Positions 36,101 to 45,128 of a stretch of DNA of 64,000 nucleotides are shown here, one piece after another (position 1 is the stretch's first letter; each line of letters begins with the position of its first letter). The notes beneath the pieces are model-generated. The model made no database searches and was not told where the DNA came from. It worked only from the letters and a program-made list of their open reading frames with translations. The translations under genes and the position numbers were made by a program. The DNA is taken from the NCBI GenBank assembly GCA_029552745.1, contig JAKPDK010000152.1, positions 248,001-312,000 of the forward strand, given 5' to 3'. This DNA comes from Candidatus Hydrogenedentota bacterium (GTDB lineage: Bacteria > Hydrogenedentota > Hydrogenedentia > Hydrogenedentales > SLHB01).

Positions 36101-37731
36101 TGCGCACGATGCGGTGGGAGCCGTTGCCCTTCGAAACGTATGCTTCGTTGCGCAATGAATTAAAGGATGTCGCTTGGGTGACTCCACGCCGCTGGTATTA
36201 CGGAGCCCTCGTGTTGAATCAAAGCGCCATTGATGTTCGCTGCGGCGACACTATCCGCACCCTCAAAGCCGTGGTAGGGCTCACCTCTCAAGAACAGCAG
36301 TTTTTGGACGTAAAGTCAGGACTTTTGGGGAACAGTCGTTGGCTCAGCGAGGAGAAACCCGGCGAAGACCCACCTCCCGAAATCTTGATACCTCTTAACA
36401 TGGCGGCGGATTTTTTAGGCATCAAGGCAAGCTCGGCTGAATCGAGCCAAGACACCGCTATTGAGTGGACTTCAGAGCAAAAAACGGACATCGCCAATGC
36501 CATTATAGGCAAAAAAGTGGAACTCTTGGGCAGGGCGTTCGAAGTCGTGGGCGTGTTCGACTGGGAACGAATGAACAAAGTGGTCGATATCGACGGCGAA
36601 GGCTTGACCCCTTACGACCCGTTCCAAATGGAAAAGAAGAATCAAGAAGAAGGCGTTCCTGACCCCGAAGAGATACAACGGTACATCCACCACTCGTTCA
36701 AAGACGTGGCTATCTTGCCCGAGCACGTGTTAGGTCAACTTGCCGGGGAAATACGGTCGCTGGCAATCCGTCCCTTCAACCCTGCAGACGTTGAGAATTT
36801 AGCCAAGAATCTTGTTAAACGCATGGATTACATTCTCTTTGCCAACGTAAACGGCCTACCTACGCTGCTCAGTAGTCGTCGAGCGACCAGTATTGCGGAA
36901 TACTGGAACCTTGCCATTCTCATGATCATCGCCGCGTTGATTGTGTTTAATACCATGTTGGGGTCTGTTTACGAGAGGACCAAAGAAATTGGTACGTATA
37001 CGGCTTTGGGTATCGCACCGTCTCATATTGCGTGGCTGTTCCTGGTAGAAGCCGCGGTGTTCTCGGTAATTGGAGTAATGGCTGGCTATGTTCTGGGGCA
37101 AACCATTTCGCGCGCCGTGCATGTTTTTGGATGGACGGCATTGAGCGCTCTGAACTTGAACTACAGCTCTCTGGCTGCCGTGGGCGCCTGTCTGGTGGTG
37201 ATGGCAATCGTGATGCTCTCTGCCGCATATCCTGCCCGTAAAGCCAGCGAGATCGGAGTACCCGACATTGATCGCCGATGGAAACTCCCCAAAACAAGAG
37301 AAGCCGTGATCACTCTTGATTTGCCCTTTACGGTTGCGCCGGAGGAAGCGCCAGGACTTGTGGCATTCCTGAAAGAATACCTAGATTCCCACGTAGATGT
37401 CTCGGTAGGAAGTTTTTATGTAGAAGAAATCTCCGCGGGTCCTCAGGTGGCAGAGAACGCGGGGACAGGCGTCAAGGGCCGTTTCTGGTTGACGCCTTTC
37501 GACCTCGGTGTGAGTCAATACACGACCTTCACATTACGAAAACTGCGCGACATGGACGTCTACGGCGTATGCGCCCGAATCGAGCGCCTGAGCGGCGATG
37601 CCAGTTCGTGGCGTCGCGCGAACAGTCATTTTATGACGGATATGCGCACGCAATTCCTCATTTGGCGTAATCTCACGCCCTCCGTGCGGGCTTCATATGT
37701 GGAGAGAGGAAAGGAATACGCACCGGCATGA
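33166..37731 (+). CDS. Pseudo-M28 peptidase fused to FtsX-type permease
   Basis: The protein has about 1521 residues; a GTG at 33157 would add three. After one N-terminal helix comes a PA-type and M28 aminopeptidase-like domain (about 40-480). Its zinc and catalytic positions are replaced: YYDS for HxD, GAEQA for GADDN, and SGHFQG for GAEE. It is thus probably inactive as a peptidase. A beta-rich region (480-800) follows, then three helices (about 812-895). An FtsX/MacB-like permease follows: first helix near 930, large extracytoplasmic domain to about 1240, three helices to about 1370 ending in AAYPARKASEI. The last 150 residues are soluble. No matching ATPase gene adjoins. It overlaps the next transporter by ATGA. 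Confidence 0.8.
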   Translation: MKKGLYIFRWLAILVVGIALQLYIAKWATETEKDPDLAETAQFSKEMYPKIAARVTEEGLLTHIKSLSSIPSRVTGTEGAEQAAAYIINQFRGLGVGEPTVEEFPVLVPIFSKAEVRTPGAVYRLHPLFPNGVCPSALPPEGLPTRLVYAKFGTLSDVQGKDLTNATVVVETGAREQWLYLVDLGAHAVIFVERQKPTRSMEITTQTGSHQSVPRFWMKADEAKPLLERLQKGDIPGTLFSDARWEERKGKNIWVEIPGTSSAPHNRDEFIVLSAYYDSTSFVPDLAPGAEQACSIAALLELAKIIRDHPFEKRVRLLALSGHFQGLEGARRYVWEHVGQYEAPLRDVSPQNHAAFFSLDLSSRSRRVGLFYGGHFFQQLANNLKPRLSDLGRRATQYVAEISDSLGLQKDSVFVDTINPTVGKEWINYLPTLMALDHEVALLAGIPALAFVTTDDTRIDAGTPNDTEVDIKSLADQTRLLACLLPNAFNVEGRYLKRSLPRSICTIKGRAVSFDPREGYLPNKPLAGGIVTAKRPGDVVPFFTSVNVRLLAPVNDKGEFEFVGLGYKAEVPYHMCTLAFEPYKVEDGRITWAPDFGGMGKESYPLTLLPVQKQMELMCVAFECKPLEIYNLFDPRNYNFLINLQLLEAASNSTPSVYGTTIVDRTWFSYFAPTATVFAPAETRLKIMASAGPLNKRLIFLNTSETPPQGERFNTGTGFSVDETSAIRLAYYQSAQDMWRLNDSRIRFFGEHGIKNDRVDELHSMSQEALKEAKEHLEKKDYLNFYAAARRALSLESWAYPDVIGMANDTVRGLIFYLALLLPFAFIMERLFLAGRRIETRILGIILFFVLMFFILRFSHPGFLIVLSPMVVLLGFVVSVLSFTIIMIVTGKLENLVSKRKTEQQGEHETGVHKVSGFAVALEMGIANMRRRRARTVLTSITLIILTFSVLSFVSVRSQVRLQRYVYKEGATPYPGILLRTMRWEPLPFETYASLRNELKDVAWVTPRRWYYGALVLNQSAIDVRCGDTIRTLKAVVGLTSQEQQFLDVKSGLLGNSRWLSEEKPGEDPPPEILIPLNMAADFLGIKASSAESSQDTAIEWTSEQKTDIANAIIGKKVELLGRAFEVVGVFDWERMNKVVDIDGEGLTPYDPFQMEKKNQEEGVPDPEEIQRYIHHSFKDVAILPEHVLGQLAGEIRSLAIRPFNPADVENLAKNLVKRMDYILFANVNGLPTLLSSRRATSIAEYWNLAILMIIAALIVFNTMLGSVYERTKEIGTYTALGIAPSHIAWLFLVEAAVFSVIGVMAGYVLGQTISRAVHVFGWTALSALNLNYSSLAAVGACLVVMAIVMLSAAYPARKASEIGVPDIDRRWKLPKTREAVITLDLPFTVAPEEAPGLVAFLKEYLDSHVDVSVGSFYVEEISAGPQVAENAGTGVKGRFWLTPFDLGVSQYTTFTLRKLRDMDVYGVCARIERLSGDASSWRRANSHFMTDMRTQFLIWRNLTPSVRASYVERGKEYAPA

Positions 37732-39806
37732 GCAACGAACCATTTGTTTTAGATCCCTCCGATCTTCGAGCGGAACCCTACGAAGAAGGGTTTTCCATCC
37801 GAACGATGATCGGTGCCGTCTTTGTGGCATTTGTGATGATGCCGGGAACTATCTTCCTGAGTTTGATTGCGGGCGCCGGTTTAGGACCAGCCGCCCAATG
37901 GGTAACGATTATTCTATTTACGGAAATCGCACGGCGTTCCTTCACCACGTTAAAACGCCAAGAGGTGTACATCCTATATTACATGGCTGCGGCATTGGCA
38001 ATGACCGGTGGGCCCTTCGGCGCGATGATCTTCAATCAATTCTTCGTTCAAAGCCAACAGGCAATTCAGCTGGGCATCGCTGATATGCTTCCTTCCTGGG
38101 TCGTTCCGTCCAGAACATCCGAAGCCATTGTGGCAAGAAATCTGTTTCATCCCGACTGGTACACCCCCATCATGCTGACTACTTTTCTATGGATCATGGG
38201 ACGCGCCTGTGCGCTTACAGTCGGCTACGGGCTTTTCCGCATCACGGTGGATGTGGAACGATTGCCTTTCCCGCTTGCTCCCATTGCAGCAGAAGGTGCC
38301 ACCGCCTTGGCGGAAACTACTGCCAAAAAAGAGACGTGGCGTTGGAACGTTTTCAGTGTGGGCGCTGCTATCGGTCTGATCTTCGGAGCCATTTACGTGG
38401 GAATTCCCGGATTTACGGGTGTTCTTTTTTCTCGACCACTCCAAATTATCCCTATCCCGTTTGTTGATTTAACCCAAACCACAGAGCAGCTCCTACCGGC
38501 TGCTCTAGCAGGAATCAGCATTGACGTAGGAGCATTTATCACGGGAATGGTTTTGCCCTTCCCGATGGTCGCTGGCGCGTTCTTGGCAGCAGTATTGAGT
38601 GCCCTTTTACTCAACCCCATTCTTCATCATTGGAACTTCTTCCCAACGTGGCATCGTGGGATGTCGCTGATTCCCACAAAAATCGCCGTTGACTTTGACT
38701 TCTGGATGAGCATCGGTATTGGCGCCTCATTGTGTGTCGCCTTTATCGGTTTTTATAACGTCTTTCAAAGCTTCACCCGTAAACGGGACAAGAATGGAGT
38801 CTTGCTCCCGCGCGGTAGCGCATTGACGGCTCCTCCGAAGGGAAGAGGCGATATGAAATTATACTGGTGTATCATCGTTTACTTTATTGCCAGCGTCAGT
38901 TATATTTCCCTTTGCAAGGCGTTGTTGAAGCAGGATTCGTTCCCTTGGGTAATGGTGCTTGTTTACGCTCTTTTTATTACCCCGGTCATCTCGTATGTCT
39001 CCGCTCGTATGATTGGCTTAACAGGCTCTCCTCTGGCGTTTCCATTTCTCCGCGAAGGCAGTATTATTCTATCAGGCTACAAAGGCGTGGATATCTGGTA
39101 TGCACCTCTGCCGCTGGCTGATTATGGTCTTTCCGCCCAGATGTTTCGCGAGCTGACTCTAACTCGCACGAAATTCTCCAGCCTGGTGAAGATCGAGCTT
39201 TTCATGTTGCCACTTGCGCTTGTTTGTAGCCTCTTATTTTGGGCTTTCTTTTGGCACATCGAGGCAATCCCTTCCGCTACGTATCCTTTCACAGCCAAAA
39301 TGTGGCCCCTTCAAGCGACTTACCAGTGCCTGTTCATGACCGCGACGCTCGGCGACAACACGACGCAAGGCAGCACGTCCACTACCGCGGACAAAAAGCC
39401 CGAAGAAATCGATTTGTTTTCCAAAGACAATAGCACCAAGAACCAATCTTCTTTAACAGAACCCGTGCGCAAAAATTTCCTGGCTCAAGCGATCAAACCC
39501 AAGCTTATTCTCGTCGGTATCACTATCGGGTTTGTGTTACGGTTTTTTACAAACTACTTGGGACTCTCACACTTCTTTTTCTATGGAATGATTGGAGGGC
39601 TAGGAGCTATTCCGAACGCTATTATCCCGATGTTTTTCGGTGCTTTGATTGGGAAAAGAGTTCTAGCAAAACGCTTCGGCGAAGAAACTTGGCGGAAATA
39701 TACTCCCGTTTTGGCAGCCGGGTACGCTTGCGGGGTAGGACTTATCGGCATGCTTGCTGTGGCGTTTGCCATGATCGCAAAGACGATTTCCTCGTTGCCC
39801 TACTGA
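37728..39806 (+). CDS. OPT-like membrane transporter, second
   Basis: This 692-residue polytopic protein has about 15 hydrophobic segments. It is related in plan to the first transporter but not a recent duplicate. Recognisable stretches include the N-terminal GAVFVAFVMMPGTIFLSLIAGAGLGPAAQWVTI, VERLPFPLAPIAAEGATALAE, and the repeated GGLGAIPNAIIPMFFG near the end. OPT family members use such Pro/Gly-rich reentrant parts. A charged cytoplasmic insert (KKPEEIDLFSKDNSTKNQ) interrupts the C-terminal half. Start at ATG 37728 within the permease stop makes coupled translation very likely. Confidence 0.8.
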   Translation: MSNEPFVLDPSDLRAEPYEEGFSIRTMIGAVFVAFVMMPGTIFLSLIAGAGLGPAAQWVTIILFTEIARRSFTTLKRQEVYILYYMAAALAMTGGPFGAMIFNQFFVQSQQAIQLGIADMLPSWVVPSRTSEAIVARNLFHPDWYTPIMLTTFLWIMGRACALTVGYGLFRITVDVERLPFPLAPIAAEGATALAETTAKKETWRWNVFSVGAAIGLIFGAIYVGIPGFTGVLFSRPLQIIPIPFVDLTQTTEQLLPAALAGISIDVGAFITGMVLPFPMVAGAFLAAVLSALLLNPILHHWNFFPTWHRGMSLIPTKIAVDFDFWMSIGIGASLCVAFIGFYNVFQSFTRKRDKNGVLLPRGSALTAPPKGRGDMKLYWCIIVYFIASVSYISLCKALLKQDSFPWVMVLVYALFITPVISYVSARMIGLTGSPLAFPFLREGSIILSGYKGVDIWYAPLPLADYGLSAQMFRELTLTRTKFSSLVKIELFMLPLALVCSLLFWAFFWHIEAIPSATYPFTAKMWPLQATYQCLFMTATLGDNTTQGSTSTTADKKPEEIDLFSKDNSTKNQSSLTEPVRKNFLAQAIKPKLILVGITIGFVLRFFTNYLGLSHFFFYGMIGGLGAIPNAIIPMFFGALIGKRVLAKRFGEETWRKYTPVLAAGYACGVGLIGMLAVAFAMIAKTISSLPY

Positions 39807-39818
39807 AAAATCGTGTTC

Positions 39819-40658
39819 CTATCTTAACTGTATTTCCATACCTTCTTGGGCAACCAAACAACCCGGGAACAGCCGTAAAGCCTGCCGGTGCACTGCTTCA
39901 AGAAAGGCATCCGTATGTGATGGATCATGGTGAAAAAGTGCAACACGTTTGACTTGAGCAGCAGAGGCTACCCTCAAAGCCTCTTGCCAAGTGGAATGCC
40001 CCCAACCCTTCTTACCTTCTACGTACTCTTCGTCCGTATACATTGCATCGTAAACAAGTAGGTCGGCGCCTCGTGCCAACTCTAGGACATTTTCATTTAT
40101 ATCGTCACCGAACCGTTCGGTGTCCGTTGCGTAAGAAAAAACCAAACCGTCATACTCAACCCGATATCCCAAACACTGCCCGGGATGATTCAACGAAAAC
40201 GTTCTAATAACAACGTCCTCAATAGAGAAATGAGAATTGGGGTTCAACTCTTGAAACTGTAGAGTGGCGCTCATGTGCGTCATGGGCACAGGGAAATGCG
40301 GGTCGCGCATTTGCCCCATTAGGTATTCTCCAAGAGAAACGGAATTGGGTCCTCTCGCGCCATAAAAAAACAATTGATTCCCAGCTACAAAAGCGGGTTC
40401 AAAAAAGGGCAATCCTTGGATGTGGTCCCAATGCAGATGTGAAAAAAATATGTGGGCAGTAAAAGGAGAGAAACCCATCAAGGCTTTCCCTAAATTACGA
40501 ATTCCGGTTCCGGCATCGAAAATGAATAATTGCCGTCCCACGCGCACCTCGACACAAGAAGTATTTCCCCCATATTTAAGGGTATCGGGTCCCGGGCACG
40601 GGATACTGCCTCGCACTCCCCAAAACCTAACAAAGAAATCACATTGAGTATGATTCAT
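39819..40658 (-). CDS. MBL-fold metallohydrolase
   Basis: The 279 residues carry the family opening RFWGVRGSIPCPGPDTLKYGGNTSC, the metal motif SHLHWDHIQG, His in LNHPGQCLGYR, Asp in YATDTERFGDD and a C-terminal FHHDPSHTD. It is a cytoplasmic metallo-beta-lactamase-fold hydrolase in the group related to tRNase Z and class II cyclic-nucleotide phosphodiesterases. The substrate cannot be told from sequence. It lies 12 bases after mltG and is probably cotranscribed. Confidence 0.9.
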   Translation of the reverse strand: MNHTQCDFFVRFWGVRGSIPCPGPDTLKYGGNTSCVEVRVGRQLFIFDAGTGIRNLGKALMGFSPFTAHIFFSHLHWDHIQGLPFFEPAFVAGNQLFFYGARGPNSVSLGEYLMGQMRDPHFPVPMTHMSATLQFQELNPNSHFSIEDVVIRTFSLNHPGQCLGYRVEYDGLVFSYATDTERFGDDINENVLELARGADLLVYDAMYTDEEYVEGKKGWGHSTWQEALRVASAAQVKRVALFHHDPSHTDAFLEAVHRQALRLFPGCLVAQEGMEIQLR

Positions 40659-40670
40659 AAGAGCCTGTGC

Positions 40671-41798
40671 TCACTGAACTTCAGGGGGATCCCCCGAGGT
40701 TTGTCTCTCAGCTTCTAGACGCTGTGGCGCTATGAGACGTCTGAACCGCGCCACTGCACGGTTGTGTTCTGCAAGGGTCTTGGAAAAGGTATGAGTCCGA
40801 CCGTCCGCATTTGAAACGAAATAAAGATATTCCACATCTGCTGGTGAAAAAGCCGCCCGCAATGAAGCCAAACCAGGATTACAAATGGGTGTGGGGGGGA
40901 GCCCCTGGCGGCGATAGGTGTTGTACTCCGAGTCTATTTGTTTGTCGGCGTCTAGCAATCGTTGACCATACTTTTTTAAGGCATATTGTAACGTGCTATC
41001 AAGATCCAATGTCATTTTTTGTTTCAATCGGTTGTAAATCACCGCCGCTACCAAAGGCCTTTCCGAATCAACTTTCGTCTCTTCTTCAATCAACGAGGCA
41101 ATCGTTACAAGCTTCAACTTGTCAAAACCTTCTGGGGTAACAAGCTCAGCGGTCAAACTTAAATATCTTCTTTCAAATTCTTCCACCATTTTCTCAACGG
41201 CATCTCGCGGAGTCGGTTTTTTGTCAAAAAAATAGGTGCTGGGGAAGAGAAATCCCTCCAAAGTCTTGGCATCAATGCCCAATTTCTGAATCAAGTTTTG
41301 GTCAGATACCACTTCCAGAAAGGCTTGAGGCTCATCAAAAAGCGTTGCCATCTGGGCAATTGTCAACCCCTCTGGTACACGGAGCTTCAATTCTTCTGGA
41401 ATCTCATCAGAAGTTAACGGCACGTTAGGGCCCTCTTTCAACAAGGTCAAGATATCTGAAAGAGAAGCGTTTTTAGATATGTCATACCGACCGTATTTGA
41501 TTACTCCACCAGACTGGTCCCATTTCAGTGCAAGACGAAACATGAATTCGTGTTTTATGAGGCCTTTTTCAACCAAGATTCGCGCGACATCCTTGCCTTT
41601 GCTACCTTTTGGGATCTCCACACGCACGCTGTCGGCCGTAGAGACGGACTCGGGCGATGATTTGGTTGCCAAATAAGCCAGAACCCCTGCCCAAAATGCT
41701 GAAACTAGGCCTAAAACTAACAAAGACCACAGCGTCCCAATAATAATCCGGCCACGCCTTGTACCTTGTAGTCTTTTCAAGTCATCACATTCAACCAT
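40671..41798 (-). CDS. mltG: Endolytic murein transglycosylase MltG
   Basis: MltG cuts nascent peptidoglycan strands at the membrane. The 375 residues have one N-terminal transmembrane helix (about 20-42), a LysM-like part (RVEIPKGSKGKDVARILVEKGLI) and the YceG domain with the catalytic Glu in TIASLIEEET and the signature AAVIYNRL. The conserved LPPTPICNPGLASLRAAFSP segment near the C-terminus is present. The last 25 residues after the domain are extra. ruvX ends 5 bases upstream. Confidence 0.95.
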   Translation of the reverse strand: MVECDDLKRLQGTRRGRIIIGTLWSLLVLGLVSAFWAGVLAYLATKSSPESVSTADSVRVEIPKGSKGKDVARILVEKGLIKHEFMFRLALKWDQSGGVIKYGRYDISKNASLSDILTLLKEGPNVPLTSDEIPEELKLRVPEGLTIAQMATLFDEPQAFLEVVSDQNLIQKLGIDAKTLEGFLFPSTYFFDKKPTPRDAVEKMVEEFERRYLSLTAELVTPEGFDKLKLVTIASLIEEETKVDSERPLVAAVIYNRLKQKMTLDLDSTLQYALKKYGQRLLDADKQIDSEYNTYRRQGLPPTPICNPGLASLRAAFSPADVEYLYFVSNADGRTHTFSKTLAEHNRAVARFRRLIAPQRLEAERQTSGDPPEVQ

Positions 41799-41803
41799 GT
41801 TGG

Positions 41804-42259
41804 TTATTCTTGGGGAAATTCGTTCCGACGTAATTTTGACAAGTATGTTTCCAATATTTGCTGCGCCGCGAGGGAATCCACCGTTTCTTTGCGGCGAGCC
41901 CGGGAGGTTTTGAGTAATGAAAACGTGCGTTCCACCACAGCCGTGCTATAGCGTTCATCCTCAAAGACGATTTTTATGTCGGTGTTTTCTTGGAGCTGTT
42001 CCACGAATTCGAGTACTTTTTCGGCTTGATGCCCTTTCTCTCCGCGGTTATTCACCGGCAGACCGACAACAACACACGTGACATTCAGTTCTTTAAGCAA
42101 GCGACAGATCACGCGGATTTCTTCCCCCGTATTCCCCAAACGTTGAATCACAGAGTGAGGTTGTGCCGTAATACGAAGCGGATCCGTGACGGCAACTCCT
42201 ATCCGTTTGTCACCTACATCCAACGACAATATTCTGCCGGTTGTGGTCATGGGTTTCAT
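41804..42259 (-). CDS. ruvX: Putative Holliday junction resolvase RuvX/YqgF
   Basis: This 151-residue RNase H-like protein begins ILSLDVGDKRIGVAVTDP and continues with VVVGLPVNNRGE and FEDERYSTAVVER; all are family hallmarks. YqgF is implicated in 16S rRNA 5' processing and possibly Holliday-junction cleavage. ATG 42259 overlaps the alaS stop by ATGA; a second ATG at 42250 is also possible. The order alaS-ruvX-mltG is widespread. Confidence 0.95.
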   Translation of the reverse strand: MKPMTTTGRILSLDVGDKRIGVAVTDPLRITAQPHSVIQRLGNTGEEIRVICRLLKELNVTCVVVGLPVNNRGEKGHQAEKVLEFVEQLQENTDIKIVFEDERYSTAVVERTFSLLKTSRARRKETVDSLAAQQILETYLSKLRRNEFPQE

Positions 42260-44880
42260 TTCAGTAGCTTGCGTACAACTTCTGGAGCACATGCGATCGC
42301 GTCGGGCAGTTTTTCGGGGTTCTTGCCACCCGCCTGAGCGAAGTCAGGACGCCCACCACCGCCGCCCCCCACAATCGGAGCCAGCTCCTTAACAATGGCG
42401 CCAGCTGAAATGCGAGTCGACAAGTCCTTCGTTACCGCCACGCAAAGAGAGACTTTATTTGAATCGGAACTTCCTAAGACAACGACGCCCGTACCCAGTT
42501 TGTCTCGAAAACGATCCGCAGCCATTCGCAATGCTTCCATGTCTTGTCCGTCCAGCTGAAGAGCCAAAACTTTCACACCAGCCACTTCAACTGCATTTTG
42601 CATGTGATTCGTAGAAGCGCCGAGAACGGCAGATTGTTTCCATTTCGCTACCTCTCGAGCTAACTTACGGTTTTCCTCTTGTAATGCCTTCAGGCGGACT
42701 TCCAGTTCGTCCACAGGACTGTTTAATGCCCTGGCACATGCCACGAGTTCTTTTTCTCTGGATTGGAGAAATTCGATGGCGGGCTCTCCGCACACCGCCT
42801 CGATACGACGTACGCCGGCAGAAATCGCAGATTCGCCCGTAATGAGGAAACAACCAATAACCCCAGTGCGCGAAACGTGGGTACCGCCGCACAATTCCAT
42901 GCTGATGTCGTCAATCTTGACAACACGCACGAGTGATTCATATTTCTCGTCAAAAAGCGCCATGGCGCCCGCGGCACGCGCCTCTTCGATAGGGAGGATC
43001 CGGGTTTCCACTACCGAATCCGTGCGAATGTATTGATTTACCATACGTTCAATGTCGCGAAGTCGCTCCCAGGGAATCGCCTCAAAATGGGTGAAGTCAA
43101 AACGTAACCGTTCCGGAGAAACCAAAGAGCCCGCTTGGTGAACATGGTCTCCTAATACGGTTCGCAAGGCAGCATGTAGCAAGTGAGTCGCCGTGTGGTG
43201 ATTTTGCGTGCACTCACGGGCATCTTTGTCCACCACCGCAGTGACTTCAGCACCTTTTCTAAGCCGCCCCGAAACGACACGTGCTACATGCAACGTCATT
43301 TTGCCGCATTTTCGTCTGGTGGTGGAAACCTTTGCATCCCCCTCCGGCGTTTCCAAAACACCGACGTCACCTACTTGTCCACCTGACTCCGCGTAAAAGG
43401 GTGTTCTGTCTAAAATAACTTCACCTTCCTGTCCCTCGTCAAGACAGTCTACCTGTTTGTCTTCCCGTATAATGGCGAGAACTTTACCCTTCGATTCTGT
43501 GACCTGATATCCAACGAACTCCGTATCTCCCAATTGAGAATGCAAAACCCTGTAGATGGGATTAATCGTTTCTTCACCAGAACCCGCCCAGGCACGCCTT
43601 GCCTGTTCGCGCTGCCGTTCCATTGCAGCTTCAAAACCTTCTTTGTCCACCAAAAGCCCCCGGTCTGTAGCGATATCCGTAGCCAAATCCAACGGGAAAC
43701 CATACGTATCATGCAAGCGGAATAGCTCCTCACCCGGCACTTTCTTTTCATCGCCCAAGCGCTGAAAAAGATTGAAGAGAAATTCCATCCCGCGCGCCAA
43801 GGTGCTCTGAAAACGCTGTTCTTCCACAAGGATCACCCGTTCGATCTGCTTTTCCCGTTCTTTCAGTTCAGGGTACTGATGATTCATTCGGTCCACGACA
43901 GCGTGACAGACCCGAAACAGAAAAGGTTCTTCCAGTCCGATTTCTCTTCCAAAACGTGCGGCACGTCGCAAAAGACGACGGAAAACATAGCCGCGCCCCT
44001 CATTGGAAGGCATAATGCCGTCTGCAATCATGAACGACAACGCGCGGACATGATCCGCAATCACACGATAAGGAACGCGGTTTTCTTCATACGGAGTTTT
44101 CGTGAGCGACTCCGTCGCACGGATGATCGGCAGCAGACCATCAGTGTCGAAAACGGTCTCCACACCTTGTAGAAGCGCCGCCATTCTTTCGAGACCCATT
44201 CCCGTGTCAATTCCGCGGTTTTTCAGCGGGGGTCTTGAACCATCGGGTTGTTGATCATATTGCGGAAAAACAAGGTTCCAAAACTCGATAAAACGTTCTT
44301 TGGGATCACGTTCGGGTGTAGCTGTAGGGTCAATATCCTTGCCCCGGTCCAAAAGAAGTTCTGAACAAGGCCCACAGGCGCCCGTGTCACCCGCAGGACC
44401 CCAAAAATTGTCTTTTGCTCCCAACCGGACCACGCGGTCCTCCGGTATCCCAATCTGGTTTACCCAAATGTCCCGGGCTTCGTCATCCTCTTCGTACACA
44501 GAGACCCAGATTCTCTCCGGGGAAATTCCCAATTCTCTTGTGGTGAAATCCCACGCCCACTCGATCGCTTCCCGTTTGAAGTAATCTCCAAAAGAAAAAT
44601 TACCCAACATCTCGAAAAACGTGAGGTGTCTAGAAGTTTTGCCGACTTCGTCGAGGTCATTGGCTTTTCCGCCGGCTCTCAGACATTTCTGCGCTGTTGT
44701 TGCACGACGATAGGGCACAGGCACTTCCCCTGTATAATAAGGCTTAAACTGAACCATACCCGCACTGGTAAAAAGAAGGGTGGGATCGTTACTCGGAACC
44801 AAGCGATCGCTTTTCTCGACAACGTGATCGCGCTGGCGAAAATACTCTAAAAACCGCGCACGAATTTCATCGGTTTTCAC
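42256..44880 (-). CDS. alaS: Alanyl-tRNA synthetase
   Basis: This class II synthetase charges tRNA-Ala. From GTG 44880, which follows GGAGAG, it has 874 residues. The catalytic core begins RFLEYFRQRDHVVEKSDRLVPSNDPTLLF. The editing domain has HTATHLLHAAL and CGGTHVSRTG with the zinc ligands. The C-terminal C-Ala part ends with the glycine-rich GGGGGGRPDFAQAGG. Length and domain order are normal. Confidence 0.98.
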   Translation of the reverse strand: MKTDEIRARFLEYFRQRDHVVEKSDRLVPSNDPTLLFTSAGMVQFKPYYTGEVPVPYRRATTAQKCLRAGGKANDLDEVGKTSRHLTFFEMLGNFSFGDYFKREAIEWAWDFTTRELGISPERIWVSVYEEDDEARDIWVNQIGIPEDRVVRLGAKDNFWGPAGDTGACGPCSELLLDRGKDIDPTATPERDPKERFIEFWNLVFPQYDQQPDGSRPPLKNRGIDTGMGLERMAALLQGVETVFDTDGLLPIIRATESLTKTPYEENRVPYRVIADHVRALSFMIADGIMPSNEGRGYVFRRLLRRAARFGREIGLEEPFLFRVCHAVVDRMNHQYPELKEREKQIERVILVEEQRFQSTLARGMEFLFNLFQRLGDEKKVPGEELFRLHDTYGFPLDLATDIATDRGLLVDKEGFEAAMERQREQARRAWAGSGEETINPIYRVLHSQLGDTEFVGYQVTESKGKVLAIIREDKQVDCLDEGQEGEVILDRTPFYAESGGQVGDVGVLETPEGDAKVSTTRRKCGKMTLHVARVVSGRLRKGAEVTAVVDKDARECTQNHHTATHLLHAALRTVLGDHVHQAGSLVSPERLRFDFTHFEAIPWERLRDIERMVNQYIRTDSVVETRILPIEEARAAGAMALFDEKYESLVRVVKIDDISMELCGGTHVSRTGVIGCFLITGESAISAGVRRIEAVCGEPAIEFLQSREKELVACARALNSPVDELEVRLKALQEENRKLAREVAKWKQSAVLGASTNHMQNAVEVAGVKVLALQLDGQDMEALRMAADRFRDKLGTGVVVLGSSDSNKVSLCVAVTKDLSTRISAGAIVKELAPIVGGGGGGRPDFAQAGGKNPEKLPDAIACAPEVVRKLLK

Positions 44881-45048
44881 TTGTTCTCTCCGTTTCTTTT
44901 GGTGCAAAACCTGCTCGACAGTAAGAATAGACCATGTTACATTTTCCCAATATAATACACGTAAAACACATGCCTATTCATATCGGAAGATACCCCCAGC
45001 AATCGCTTCTGTCCCTTTCCGTAATACGTGCCGCCAAATCGAGTAATC

Positions 45049-45092
45049 AAAAAAGCCGCATGTGGGAGAAAGAGTTTTCCAAATGCGGCTTC
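45049..45092 (-). terminator. Intrinsic terminator after the GH4 gene
   Basis: On the minus strand a 9-bp stem (AAGCCGCAT with ATGCGGCTT, plus positions 45083-45091 and 45053-45061) is followed directly by six T (45049-45054). It lies about 40 bases after the stop codon of the GH4 gene, which fits rho-independent termination before alaS. Confidence 0.75.
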
Positions 45093-45128
45093 AAAAAAAA
45101 CACCAAAGATTCGTTGGGAAGGCGGCGC

